In this document: in pieces, positions 25,868 through 34,601 of the stretch | Layout: each line of letters opens with the position of its first letter | How positions within the stretch are numbered: position 1 is the first letter of the stretch | NCBI GenBank assembly: GCA_964489055.1 | Contig: CAZAXF010000022.1 | Coordinates: forward strand, 1-49,104 | Source: 66-474 sp964489055 | GTDB taxonomy: Bacteria; Pseudomonadota; Gammaproteobacteria; Xanthomonadales; Rhodanobacteraceae | Reading direction: 5' to 3' | Length of the DNA: 49,104 nucleotides | Program-made: the position numbers and the translations under genes | Notes under the pieces: model-generated | What the model saw: only the letters and a program-made list of their open reading frames with translations | The model's database searches: none | What the model was told of the DNA's origin: nothing

Positions 25868-26129
25868 GTCATGGGGCGACCCGCCCATCCACGCAAACGG
25901 TGGTGAACACCGGAAGCATGACACCCTGGGCCCGGCAATTCATTCGCGTCCATTCCCGTTCATTTGCTGACTGAAGGTCTCCGCGTCCGGGAATTTTTTG
26001 CCGGGCGGCCGGAACTCGGCAGAGCGGGAAGCGGGCCGTCCCCGTGGATTCATCCGGTTCACGTGCCCCTGCCCCTCATGCGCAGCGGCTGCCGGGTGCT
26101 ACGATCGGCGCGGGCCAGGGGAGGCGCCG
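25868..26129. other. Spacer downstream of dolP
   Basis: No gene is seen. GCGTCCATTCCCGTTCATTTGC (split here across 25948-25970) resembles the degenerate dispersed motif of the 672-1236 spacer. GGGGAGG six bases before 26130 is the ribosome site of the next gene. Confidence 0.4.
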
Positions 26130-26897
26130 ATGAATGAAGTTCCACGCCGCGGGTGGTGGTCACGCAACTGGAAATGGTGCGTGCCGGTCCTGTGCGTGTT
26201 CGGCGCTGGCTTGTTCGTGGCCTCGATCTTCGCGTTCGTGATGTTCGTGATGAACCTGCTGCGCGGTTCCACGCCGTACCACGAGGCGATGCAGCGCACG
26301 CGCGCATCGCCGGCGGTCGTGGCGGCGCTGGGCAGACCGATCGAAACGGGATTCCTGTTCACCGGGCACATCAGCGTGTCCAACGACAGCGGGTCGGCGG
26401 ACTTCCGCATCCCGGTGCATGGGCCAAGGGGCACGGCAACGGTGATCGTGGTGGCCCGAAAACGCGCGGGCGTGTGGCACTTCTCGACGCTGACGGTGAC
26501 GATATCGGCGACGCATCAGCACATCGACCTGCTGCGCGCGGGCGAGCGCAACGATCAACCCGAAGCCACCAACACCTTCCAGGCCAGCGCCGCCAGTTGC
26601 AACACGATCAACGCGTACGCGCCGGCGATCACGTCGTCGAGCATCACGCCAAGGCCGCCGCCGACCTTGCGGTCGGCCCAGCGCACCGGCCACGGCTTCC
26701 AGATGTCGAACAGCCGGAACAGCACGAAGCCGGCGACCATCCACGGCCAGCCCGCCGGTACCGCAAACAACGTGACCCACATCCCGATCACCTCGTCCCA
26801 CACCAGCGCACCCTGGTCGTGCGTGCCGAGCCGTCGCTCGCACACCGCGCAGGCCCAGACGCCGAGTGCAAACCCGATGATGATCACCGCCGCGTAG
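26130..26897 (+). CDS. Coa1-family cytochrome c oxidase assembly factor-like protein, without its usual stop
   Basis: The first 135 residues or so match bacterial Coa1-family proteins: NWKWCVPVLCVFGAGLFVAS and on as a membrane segment (about 14-45), RASPAVVAALGRPIETGFLFTG, ISVSNDSGSADFRIPVHGPRG and WHFSTLTVTI, ending about HIDLLR. The family normally stops there. Here the frame continues 120 residues, entirely antisense to pgpA, to 26897. The ATG at 26130 has a strong GGGGAGG site. The tail is probably the result of a lost stop codon and may not fold. Function in this organism is unknown. Confidence 0.65.
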   Translation: MNEVPRRGWWSRNWKWCVPVLCVFGAGLFVASIFAFVMFVMNLLRGSTPYHEAMQRTRASPAVVAALGRPIETGFLFTGHISVSNDSGSADFRIPVHGPRGTATVIVVARKRAGVWHFSTLTVTISATHQHIDLLRAGERNDQPEATNTFQASAASCNTINAYAPAITSSSITPRPPPTLRSAQRTGHGFQMSNSRNSTKPATIHGQPAGTANNVTHIPITSSHTSAPWSCVPSRRSHTAQAQTPSANPMMITAA

Positions 26898-27064
26898 GCG
26901 CCGGGCGTCAGGTCGCGCAGCAGGAACCACCACGGCAACAACGCGACGACCGAGCCCACGGTGCCGGGTGCGCCGGGAACCAGGCCCGCACCCAGCGCAG
27001 TCGCGATCCAGCCGGCCGGGTGCGACAGCAACGCGCGACACTGCGTGGTGGACCTGGCGCTCAT
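26555..27064 (-). CDS. pgpA: Phosphatidylglycerophosphatase A
   Basis: 169 residues. PgpA dephosphorylates phosphatidylglycerophosphate to phosphatidylglycerol in the inner membrane. Motifs: GAGLVPGAPGTVGSVVAL near residue 30, LVWDEVIGMWVTL near 85, and GLGVMLDDVIAGAYA near 140 with the metal-binding aspartates. The ATG at 27064 overlaps the thiL stop (ATGA). Last gene of the rib-nusB-thiL operon. The Coa1-like frame converges over two thirds of it. Confidence 0.95.
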   Translation of the reverse strand: MSARSTTQCRALLSHPAGWIATALGAGLVPGAPGTVGSVVALLPWWFLLRDLTPGAYAAVIIIGFALGVWACAVCERRLGTHDQGALVWDEVIGMWVTLFAVPAGWPWMVAGFVLFRLFDIWKPWPVRWADRKVGGGLGVMLDDVIAGAYALIVLQLAALAWKVLVASG

Positions 27065-28032
27065 CGCGAGAAATGTTCCCAACCCGCCTGCGGCGACTCG
27101 ACGGGATGACCTTCGGCATCGGTGACGCGAATGCCGGCGCCGGCGGCGATGCGCCCGATGCGCGTTGCGCCGCAGCCCGCACGATCGAGCGTGGCGACAA
27201 GCTCCGTTTCGCGTGCAGCGGGTGCCGTGAAACACAATTCGTAATCGTCGCCGCCGGCCAGCGCCAAATCCCGGCACGCTGTGCGTTCGAACGTTGCCGA
27301 CAGCGCGTCCGACACCGGCAACGCGTCGGCATCGACCTCGGCCGCAACACCGCTTGCCGCACAGATGTGTCCAAGGTCAGCCAGCAACCCGTCGGACACG
27401 TCGATGCAGGCGCCGGCAATCCCGCGCAATGCAACGCCCGCGGCAATGCGCGGCTCGGGCCGGTTCATGCGCGCAAGGAGCTGCGTACCCGCCGGTCCCC
27501 GGTCCCCGGTCCCCGGTCCCCGGTCCCCGATCAACCGCAACGCCCCCGCCGCATCACCCAGCGTCCCGGTCACGAACACCGCATCGCCCGCGCGCGCACC
27601 GCCACGGGTCAGCGCCTGCCCGATCGGCACGCTGCCGAGCACCGTCACCGTGACCGTCAATGGCCCTTGCGTGGTGTCGCCGCCAACCAGCGCCACGTCG
27701 TGCACGCGCGCAAGTTCGGCAAAGCCGTCGGCGAAGGCTTCGAGGAAGCGCGCATCGGGATCGGGCAGCGTCAGTGCCAGCAGCGCCCAGGCCGGCTCCG
27801 CCCCCATCGCGGCCACGTCGGAAAGATTCACCGCCAGCGCCTTCCAGCCGATGTCGGCGGGCGCGGTATCGGCCGGGAAATGCACGCCCACGACCATGGT
27901 GTCGGTGCAGGCAACCAGTTGCCGGCCGCCCGCAACCTGCACGAGCGCGGCGTCGTCGCCGATGCCCAGCGCCACGTCGTCGCGCGGCTGTGCGCAGCGC
28001 GCGCGGATCAGTTCGATGAGATCGAATTCCAT
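27061..28032 (-). CDS. thiL: Thiamine-monophosphate kinase with an in-frame array insertion
   Basis: 323 residues. ThiL phosphorylates thiamine monophosphate to the active diphosphate. Motifs: LGIGDDAALV, TDTMVVGVHF, NLSDVAAMGA, ALVGGDTTQGPL, IDVSDGLLADLGH and GGDDYELCF. Residues 168-182 (GDRGPGTGDRGPAG) are a translated five-unit heptamer array sitting between the helix AAGALRL and the helix TQLLARM. The ribosome site is poor: the GGGATGA array lies directly upstream of the ATG. ATGA overlap with pgpA. Confidence 0.95.
   Translation of the reverse strand: MEFDLIELIRARCAQPRDDVALGIGDDAALVQVAGGRQLVACTDTMVVGVHFPADTAPADIGWKALAVNLSDVAAMGAEPAWALLALTLPDPDARFLEAFADGFAELARVHDVALVGGDTTQGPLTVTVTVLGSVPIGQALTRGGARAGDAVFVTGTLGDAAGALRLIGDRGPGTGDRGPAGTQLLARMNRPEPRIAAGVALRGIAGACIDVSDGLLADLGHICAASGVAAEVDADALPVSDALSATFERTACRDLALAGGDDYELCFTAPAARETELVATLDRAGCGATRIGRIAAGAGIRVTDAEGHPVESPQAGWEHFSR
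27492..27529. repeat. Single-arm heptamer array inside thiL
   Basis: Five CGGTCCC units (GGGACCG on the complementary strand) with no partner arm nearby. It is the only copy inside a gene without a palindromic partner. Confidence 0.9.
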
Positions 28033-28040
28033 CAGCGGGT

Positions 28041-28266
28041 GACGAGGGATGAGGAATGAAGGATGAGGGGCGGGCGAGTCGCGTGGGCGCTTCGGCTTCG
28101 CACGCGGGTCCGCAAGTGGCTTGTTGCCAGCCAGGCACCGCTCGCGCGCATCCGACCAGCTTCGCGACCCTTGCTCTTTCCCTCGACCCTCATCACTCGT
28201 CCCTCATCACTCATCCCCCCACCCCTCGCTTCACATCGCCCCTCATCACTCGCCCCTCGTCACTCG
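28041..28266. repeat. GGGATGA palindromic element between nusB and thiL
   Basis: Left arm GGGATGA, GGAATGA, AGGATGA at about 28041-28077; right arm of TCCCTCA/TCACTCG/TCCCTCA units at about 28179-28266. It fills nearly the whole 227-base gap. The TGA stop codon of nusB is taken from the right arm. Confidence 0.8.
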
Positions 28267-28712
28267 GTCTGCGCCGCGCGCCACGCGTGCGCCAGCTTGT
28301 CGAGCACGCCGTTGACGTAGGTGTGGCCCTGTTCTGCGCCGAAGCGTTTGGTCGCTTCCACCGCCTCGTTCAACACCACGCGGTAGGGCACGTCAACGCG
28401 GTATTTCAATTCGTAGGCCGCCAGGCGCAGCACCGCGCGTTCGATCGGGTCGACCCGCGCGATGTCGCGGTCGAGGAATGGCGCCATCCCGGCATCGAGT
28501 TCGGCGCGATGTTCCTCGACGCCACGCAGCAGGTCCTCGAAATATTCGAGGTCGGCGATCTGCATGTCCTGTTCGTGGCGAAAATCCTCGATCACCTTGC
28601 GCATCGGGTTGCCGCCGAGTTCCCGGGCGTACAGCGCCTGAACCGCGCGCCGGCGCGCACGCGAACGCGTGACCGGATCGACGCGACCCGCCGCATGCGC
28701 GCGACGGTTCAT
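28260..28712 (-). CDS. nusB: Transcription antitermination factor NusB
   Basis: 150 residues, all-helical. NusB with NusE binds boxA RNA for rRNA antitermination. Motifs: RRRAVQALYARELGG near 25, YFEDLLRGV near 60, DPIERAVLRLAAYELKYR near 100 and YRVVLNEAVEATKRFG. The ATG at 28712 overlaps the ribH stop (ATGA). The C-terminus runs into the heptamer array, which supplies the stop. Confidence 0.95.
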   Translation of the reverse strand: MNRRAHAAGRVDPVTRSRARRRAVQALYARELGGNPMRKVIEDFRHEQDMQIADLEYFEDLLRGVEEHRAELDAGMAPFLDRDIARVDPIERAVLRLAAYELKYRVDVPYRVVLNEAVEATKRFGAEQGHTYVNGVLDKLAHAWRAAQTE

Positions 28713-29191
28713 CGCTCCGATGTCCGTATCACGCCGGCCATCTCCACCGCCACCGTCGCCACGTCCGCGCCCTTGTTGCCGCGCGCGCCGCCCGCGCGCG
28801 CCCAGGCGTCGGCCTCGTCCTCGACCGCCAGCACGCCGTTCAGCACCGGCACGCCAGAATCCAGCGCCACCCGCATCAGCCCCGCCGCGCACTGGTCGGC
28901 GACGTGCTCGTAGTGGCGGGTCTCGCCGCGCACCACGCAACCCAGCGCCACGATCGCGGCGTAATCACCACCGGCCGCCAGGCGCGCGGCCAGCACCGGC
29001 AACTCCCAGGCACCCGGCACCCGCACCACGTCCAGCGCATCATCGTCCACCCCATGTCCCGCGAACGCCCGCCGCGCGCCGTCGATCAGCGCATCCACAA
29101 GCTCGTCGTGCCAGCGGCTGGCGATCACGACGAAGCGGGTGCCGGGCGGGGCGTGCGGGGTGCTGGTCGGTTTGGCGGTGGGGTGGGACAT
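28709..29191 (-). CDS. ribH: 6,7-dimethyl-8-ribityllumazine synthase
   Basis: 160 residues. RibH condenses the pyrimidine with dihydroxybutanone phosphate. Motifs: FVVIASRWHDELVDALIDGA, VRVPGAWELPVLAARLA, ALGCVVRGETRHYEHVADQ with the active histidine, and PVLNGVLAVEDEADAWARAGG. The ATG at 29191 begins MSHPTAKPTS. No clear Shine-Dalgarno is seen: the base of the array at 29202 lies 11 bases upstream. ATGA overlap with nusB. Confidence 0.95.
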   Translation of the reverse strand: MSHPTAKPTSTPHAPPGTRFVVIASRWHDELVDALIDGARRAFAGHGVDDDALDVVRVPGAWELPVLAARLAAGGDYAAIVALGCVVRGETRHYEHVADQCAAGLMRVALDSGVPVLNGVLAVEDEADAWARAGGARGNKGADVATVAVEMAGVIRTSER

Positions 29192-29362
29192 GGGTTGGTT
29201 CGGGATGAGGGATGAGGGACGAGGGACCGGGGACCGGGGACCGGGGACCGGGAAGCGTAGCAGCTTGGCGGTATTTCGCCAGCCTGCAGACTGTTCGGGA
29301 AACCGGATCCACCTGCGGAACGTCACTTGTCGATGCAGTGCGCCACGCACCACGTACCGCAA

Positions 29363-30526
<1,164 letters not shown>

Positions 30527-30529
30527 GGC

Positions 30530-31129
30530 TCAGGACTCCCTTGCGGCCAGCAGGCGCTCCAGGTAGCGCGCCACCAGGTCGATTTCCAGGTTCACGCGGT
30601 CACCCACACGGCGCTCGGCAAAGGTGGTCGCGGTGAGCGTGTGCGGAATCAGGTTGACATCGAACCAGTCGCCCTCGACCGCGTTGACGGTCAGGCTGAC
30701 GCCGTCCACGCACACCGAACCCTTGGCCGCGATGTAGCGCGACAGCGCGGCGGGCGCCTCGATGCGCCAGCGCTGCGAACGCGCATCGGGCTCGATCGCG
30801 ACGATCGTGCCGACGCCATCGACGTGGCCGGAGACCAGGTGTCCGCCAAGGCGGTCGGACAGCCGCAACGCCGGTTCCAGGTTCACGCGCCCGCCGGGCC
30901 GCAGATCGCCGAGCGTGGTCAGCGACAAGGTCTCGTTGGACACGTCGAAGGCCAGTTCGGCGCCCTCGTGCGCCACGACCGTCAGGCAACAGCCGGAGAT
31001 GCTGATGCTGTCGCCGAGCGCGATGCCCGCGGCGTCGAAGTCCGGCGCGTCGATGAAAAGCCGCACGTCGCCGCCGCGCGCCTCACTGCGCGCCAGCGTG
31101 CCGGTGGCCTGCACGATGCCGGTGAACAT
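30530..31129 (-). CDS. ribE: Riboflavin synthase alpha subunit
   Basis: 199 residues made of two similar barrel halves, MFTGIVQATGTLARSEARGG and HLVSGHVDGVGTIVAIEPDA. It dismutates two lumazines to riboflavin. The motif GDSISISGCCLTVV is in the first half and GSVCVDGVSLTVNAV in the second. The ATG at 31129 has GGAGG nine bases upstream. It is the first gene behind the FMN riboswitch and is followed three bases on by ribBA. Confidence 0.96.
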   Translation of the reverse strand: MFTGIVQATGTLARSEARGGDVRLFIDAPDFDAAGIALGDSISISGCCLTVVAHEGAELAFDVSNETLSLTTLGDLRPGGRVNLEPALRLSDRLGGHLVSGHVDGVGTIVAIEPDARSQRWRIEAPAALSRYIAAKGSVCVDGVSLTVNAVEGDWFDVNLIPHTLTATTFAERRVGDRVNLEIDLVARYLERLLAARES

Positions 31130-31180
31130 CAGCGCGCCTCCACAACGAAGGCGGCAACCAGGCAAGTGATGAGCATGAAG

Positions 31181-31211
31181 AACGTTCTCCGCAGGGAACA
31201 TGGCGAGAACG
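31181..31211 (-). promoter_or_regulatory. Hairpin between FMN riboswitch and ribE
   Basis: On the minus strand CGTTCTC (31211-31205) can pair with GAGAACG (31187-31181). It lies between the aptamer and the ribosome site of ribE and could be part of the expression platform. There is no T-run, so control of translation is more likely than an intrinsic terminator. Confidence 0.4.
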
Positions 31212-31250
31212 CCCCAAGGCGCGAGGCCGGCGCACCGCGAGGCACGCCGG

Positions 31251-31391
31251 GCCGTCTTCTTTCATCCGGACTGTCACCGTCGGCCCCGGCATTCGACCGG
31301 ATCTGCTGACCCTTCGCGGCTGCGAAGGCGCTCGCGGGCTCGTCCCGAAGGACCTACCGCCGGTGGGGACTTGCACCCCGCCCTGAAGACG
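31251..31391 (-). promoter_or_regulatory. FMN riboswitch (RFN element)
   Basis: On the minus strand: GTCTTCAGGGCGGGGTGCAA as the opening P1/P2 strands, TCCCCACCGGCGGTAGG in the conserved core, GAGCCCGCGAGCG, GGGTCAGCAGATCCGGTC, and the closing GACGGTGACAGTCCGGATGA followed by AAGAAGAC, which pairs with the 5' strand. All conserved RFN boxes are present. FMN binding should turn off the ribE-ribBA-ribH-nusB-thiL-pgpA operon. Confidence 0.97.
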
Positions 31392-31415
31392 TTTGCCGGA
31401 GGTTCCGGCCCGGCC

Positions 31416-31421
31416 ATTCTA
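31416..31421 (-). promoter_or_regulatory. Probable -10 of the riboflavin operon
   Basis: TAGAAT on the minus strand, about 25 bases before the 5' end of the riboswitch. No good -35 is visible at 16-18 bp. Confidence 0.4.
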
Positions 31422-31474
31422 GCAGGCTGACGAGAACAGCCCCGAGTGCGCAGCCGATCAACTTTTACGCTGCC

Positions 31475-31508
31475 ATTCCGGGGCCGCGCGCAGCGCGGAA
31501 CCCGGAAT
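31475..31508. repeat. Short dispersed palindrome, ATTCCGG...CCGGAAT type
   Basis: ATTCCGGGGCCGCGCGCAGC continues to GCGGAACCCGGAAT: a near-perfect inverted repeat. A very similar copy lies at 46391-46424 in the other orientation. Confidence 0.7.
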
Positions 31509-31600
31509 CCGAAGCTTGTCCGATGATCCGTCGTTGGTCTATCGAAGAGGCGCTACGGTCAGGTGCATTCGGTCCGAACACAGCTTGAACCCGTCGTTCC

Positions 31601-32089
31601 TCATTGAATTGCGTGAACAGCCGCGTTGATTGCCGACTCACTGTAATTCAGCACTTTCAGTGCATCACGGACCATTTGTTGCTTCTGGTAGGTTGGCGAA
31701 TTGGTCAACACCCAATAGCCAGTACCGTCGATTTGACGCGGCTGCGTGCTCTCGCCAGACGCCAAAATTTCCTCTTTACTCTTCGCAAAGTAGGTCCGGT
31801 TGCGCCCTTGGACAGACAGTACCTTGGCAAAGTCGCTTCCCTTCTGGGCGTGGGCGTCCTGCAGAATTCTGAGCATCCTCGTTACCGCGGGCGTAGCGCT
31901 TGAAAACGTCCGCTCTTCAAGAAGTGCTGCAAGTTCGTGCGCATGGATCACTGCGCGCGTTTTTCGTGTACCTGCGTCTTTTGAGCGGCCCAGCATCCGC
32001 CACAGAATGCTCGTCGCGGACTCGCCTATCTGTTGCGTGTGCGCTGCAATGTAGTCGTACAGGTCGTCCTCAATCTCTATGGTTTTCAT
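31601..32089 (-). CDS. seqA: SeqA homologue, replication initiation regulator
   Basis: 162 residues. The N-terminal oligomerisation part MKTIEIEDDLYDYIAAHTQQ and IGESATSILWRML matches E. coli SeqA closely. The C-terminal DNA-binding part also aligns: GRNRTYFAKS with GRTRVYFAAD, and GYWVLTNSPT with PYWVITNTNT. Of the residues contacting hemimethylated GATC in E. coli (R116, T117, R118, N150, N152), here R96, R98 and N130 are kept while T117 becomes N97 and N152 becomes P132. GGAG lies about ten bases before the ATG at 32089. Hand counts of two 60-base rows in the gene give 29 and 32 G+C, against about 41 in a row of pbpC, so the gene is AT-richer than its neighbours and probably acquired. Confidence 0.85.
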   Translation of the reverse strand: MKTIEIEDDLYDYIAAHTQQIGESATSILWRMLGRSKDAGTRKTRAVIHAHELAALLEERTFSSATPAVTRMLRILQDAHAQKGSDFAKVLSVQGRNRTYFAKSKEEILASGESTQPRQIDGTGYWVLTNSPTYQKQQMVRDALKVLNYSESAINAAVHAIQ

Positions 32090-32112
32090 CAGCGCTTGCT
32101 CCAAGTTAATCG

Positions 32113-32247
32113 TCACGCCCAAATCGCGTGCGGCCATTCCAAGCGCTTATCACGCATTATCAAGTACTTTGTATGTGCTTTTTGAAGGTCTTGCTCACGA
32201 CGTGCGGCCCGCACCACCGCTTGGGAAGCTCTGGTTTTGCTCGTCAT
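32113..32247 (-). CDS. Possible small basic protein upstream of seqA, or a truncated relic
   Basis: A 44-residue frame, MTSKTRASQAVVRAARREQD and on to EWPHAIWA, ending 23 bases before seqA and in the same low-GC stretch. Its ATG falls within one arm of the REP-like palindrome at 32241-32342, so it may be the 3' remnant of a larger gene cut by that element. It has no recognisable family. Confidence 0.3.
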   Translation of the reverse strand: MTSKTRASQAVVRAARREQDLQKAHTKYLIMRDKRLEWPHAIWA

Positions 32248-32342
32248 CCCGGAATCGCGAAGCGATATCCGGGACCCAGCGACTTTGCATTTCAATGCGT
32301 TGCGCGAAAGTCACTGGGTCCCGGCTTTCGCCGGGATGACGA
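32241..32342. repeat. REP-like palindrome beside seqA
   Basis: CGTCATCCCGGAATCGCGAA at one end pairs with TTTCGCCGGGATGACG at the other; inside, GGGACCCAGCGACTTT pairs with AAAGTCACTGGGTCCC. This is the common GTCATCCCGG...CCGGGATGAC intergenic repeat of proteobacteria. It marks the border between the seqA segment and pbpC. Confidence 0.85.
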
Positions 32343-32393
32343 GCGATGGGATTGATCAGAGGTTCCCTTGGCTCGTCGATACCCGTGCAGCGA

Positions 32394-34601
32394 TCAGCCG
32401 GCCGGGGACGTCCCGCCCAACACACGGAACGCGACCGGCCCGACGCGGACCGGGGCCGCCTTGCCGTGCACCCATACTTCGGCGCTGACCTCGTGCGCCC
32501 CCGGCACAAGCGTCCACGCGCCGTTCGCGGCGCGCGTGTCGGCGAGCGGCTGGCCGTCCACGTGCCAGATGACGCGCCGCACCGCGAGGCCGGCGTCGTC
32601 GAGCGCGAAATGCAGTTGCTGCGCGTTGCGCGGCAGGCGCGGATCGATCGCCAGGGTTTCATCGGGCAGCGGACGCGCGATCGCGGGTTCGCCGGCGGCA
32701 GCCGGGGCGGCACCGTCCCGCGCGACCTGCCGATGGCCGGGCAGGTACCACTCGCGGCGGTGCACGCACGGCGGCGGGCCGATCCATTCGCAGGTCGCGA
32801 CCGCGCGCAGCGCGGGGCTGTGCCACAGGCCCGCGTAGGGCGCGTCGCGACGCAGGCGCGCGAACACCTGGCGCAGCACCGGCGCCGGTCCGGCCGCACC
32901 GGTCAGGCCGTCGGTGGCGCTGCCATCCAGATTGCCCATCCACACGCCGACCGTGTAGCGATCGTCGAAACCGACCGTCCAGATGTCGTGGTAATCGCTG
33001 GAGGTTCCGGTCTTGACCGCGGTCGGCAGCGGCAGGTCGAGCACGCTCATTGCGCCGAACTCGGCGGCGCGCGCGTCGGGATCGGACAGGATGCTGGCCA
33101 GGAGCGAGGCGACATCCGGCGGCAGCACCTGCACCGGAGCCGGCTGCGGCACGCCTTCGAGCACGTGCAGCGGCAGGAATTGCCCGTGCCGCGCGAGGCT
33201 TGCGTAACCCTGCACCAGGTCATGCAGGCTCACCGCACCGTCGCCCAGCACAATCGCGGGCCCGTAGTAGTCGGCGCCCTTGCGGAAAGTGGTGAATCCG
33301 AGGCGCTGCAGCAGGCCGATGATGTCGCGCACGCCGACGGCCTGCGCGGTGCGCACCGCCGGGATGTTGAGCGAGTTGGCGAGCGCATAGCGCACGCTGA
33401 CCTTTCCGTAGTGCCGGCCGCTGTAGTTGCGATAGCGGTGCACGCCGGTATCGACGCGCTCGGCCAGCGGCGTGTCCTGGAGTACGTGGTCGGCCTGCCA
33501 GCCGAGTTTGGCGAGCGCGAGGCCGTACACGAACGGCTTCAGCGTGGAACCCGGCTGGCGCGGCGTCACCACGGGATCGATGCCGTAGGGGTGGCCGCCG
33601 GGCGCGACCGCCCACGCCAGCACCGCGCCCGTGCGGTTGTCGACGACGAGTGCGGCGGCATCGTGCACGCCGCGATCGGCCAGCGCCTTGACGCGTTCGC
33701 GCAGGATTTTCTGCACGAAGCACTGCAGGGCCGGATCGAGCGTCGTTTGCACCACCGGCGCAGTGAGTCCCTCCGCGCGCGCCCGCTGCGCCGCGTACAC
33801 CACGAACGGGCCGGCATCGACCGCCAGCGGCAGGTCGCCGGGCGTGATCGGCGCGCGCCGGATCGCCGTGGCCTCGGTCGCGCTGATCACGCCCGCGGCG
33901 TGCATCCGGCCGGCCAGTTGATCGACCGCCCGCCGCAGCGCACGCGGATGGCGCGCCGGATCGTAGTGGACCGGCGAGCGCACCAGCACGGCCAACGCCA
34001 GTTGTTCGGCCGGGTCCAGCGCGTCGAGTTCGCGGCCGAAATAGTGCCGCGCGGCCTGCGCCACGCCGCGCCGCCTGGCGCCATAGGGCACCTGGTTGAG
34101 GTAGAACGCCAGCACCTCGGCGTGCCCGAAGCGGCGCAACAGGCGGCCGGCGTCGAAGCCGGCGGTCCAGTGGCTCCAGTAGGTGCGCGGGCGGGGTTCC
34201 AGGATCCTGGCGGCCTGCTCGCCGATGGTGCTGGCGCCGCGCTCCACGTGGCCGGCGCGCAGGTTCTGCCACAACGCAGCGAAGCGTGCGGTCCAGTCCA
34301 CGCCGCCGTGCTGCCAGTAGCGATGGTCCTCGGACGCCACGAAGGCTTTGCGCACCAGCGGCGGGATGCTCGAGAGCGGCAGCACCGCGGCGCGGTTGAA
34401 GCGGCTGGCGAAACTCAGGTTCAGCGGGGTGCCGTCGGCGGCGGTGAAATGCGTGCCGTCGAGTCCCCGCAAGGGCGCGTCCACGCCCAGCGACGCCGGC
34501 AACGGCATCAGCGCGCGCCAGGTGGCGACGGCGAGCACGATCGCGGCCACCGCGAAGGCGGCGGCCGTGATCGCGAGCACGCGACGCCAGCGCATCGTCA
34601 C
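32394..34601 (-). CDS. pbpC: Penicillin-binding protein 1C
   Basis: 735 residues: a membrane anchor at about 8-28, a GT51 glycosyltransferase domain (ASEDHRYWQHGGVDW, GASTIGEQAARI), a transpeptidase domain (PGSTLKPFVYG with the active serine, SLN in ALANSLNIPA, and KTGTS in AVKTGTSSDYHD) and a C-terminal BiPBP domain (residues about 640-735, ending FRVLGGTSPAG). PBP1C polymerises glycan; its transpeptidase does not bind most beta-lactams in E. coli. The start is a GTG at 34601 overlapping the A2M stop (GTGA), or an ATG at 34595. Operon partner of the A2M gene. Confidence 0.96.
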   Translation of the reverse strand: MTMRWRRVLAITAAAFAVAAIVLAVATWRALMPLPASLGVDAPLRGLDGTHFTAADGTPLNLSFASRFNRAAVLPLSSIPPLVRKAFVASEDHRYWQHGGVDWTARFAALWQNLRAGHVERGASTIGEQAARILEPRPRTYWSHWTAGFDAGRLLRRFGHAEVLAFYLNQVPYGARRRGVAQAARHYFGRELDALDPAEQLALAVLVRSPVHYDPARHPRALRRAVDQLAGRMHAAGVISATEATAIRRAPITPGDLPLAVDAGPFVVYAAQRARAEGLTAPVVQTTLDPALQCFVQKILRERVKALADRGVHDAAALVVDNRTGAVLAWAVAPGGHPYGIDPVVTPRQPGSTLKPFVYGLALAKLGWQADHVLQDTPLAERVDTGVHRYRNYSGRHYGKVSVRYALANSLNIPAVRTAQAVGVRDIIGLLQRLGFTTFRKGADYYGPAIVLGDGAVSLHDLVQGYASLARHGQFLPLHVLEGVPQPAPVQVLPPDVASLLASILSDPDARAAEFGAMSVLDLPLPTAVKTGTSSDYHDIWTVGFDDRYTVGVWMGNLDGSATDGLTGAAGPAPVLRQVFARLRRDAPYAGLWHSPALRAVATCEWIGPPPCVHRREWYLPGHRQVARDGAAPAAAGEPAIARPLPDETLAIDPRLPRNAQQLHFALDDAGLAVRRVIWHVDGQPLADTRAANGAWTLVPGAHEVSAEVWVHGKAAPVRVGPVAFRVLGGTSPAG

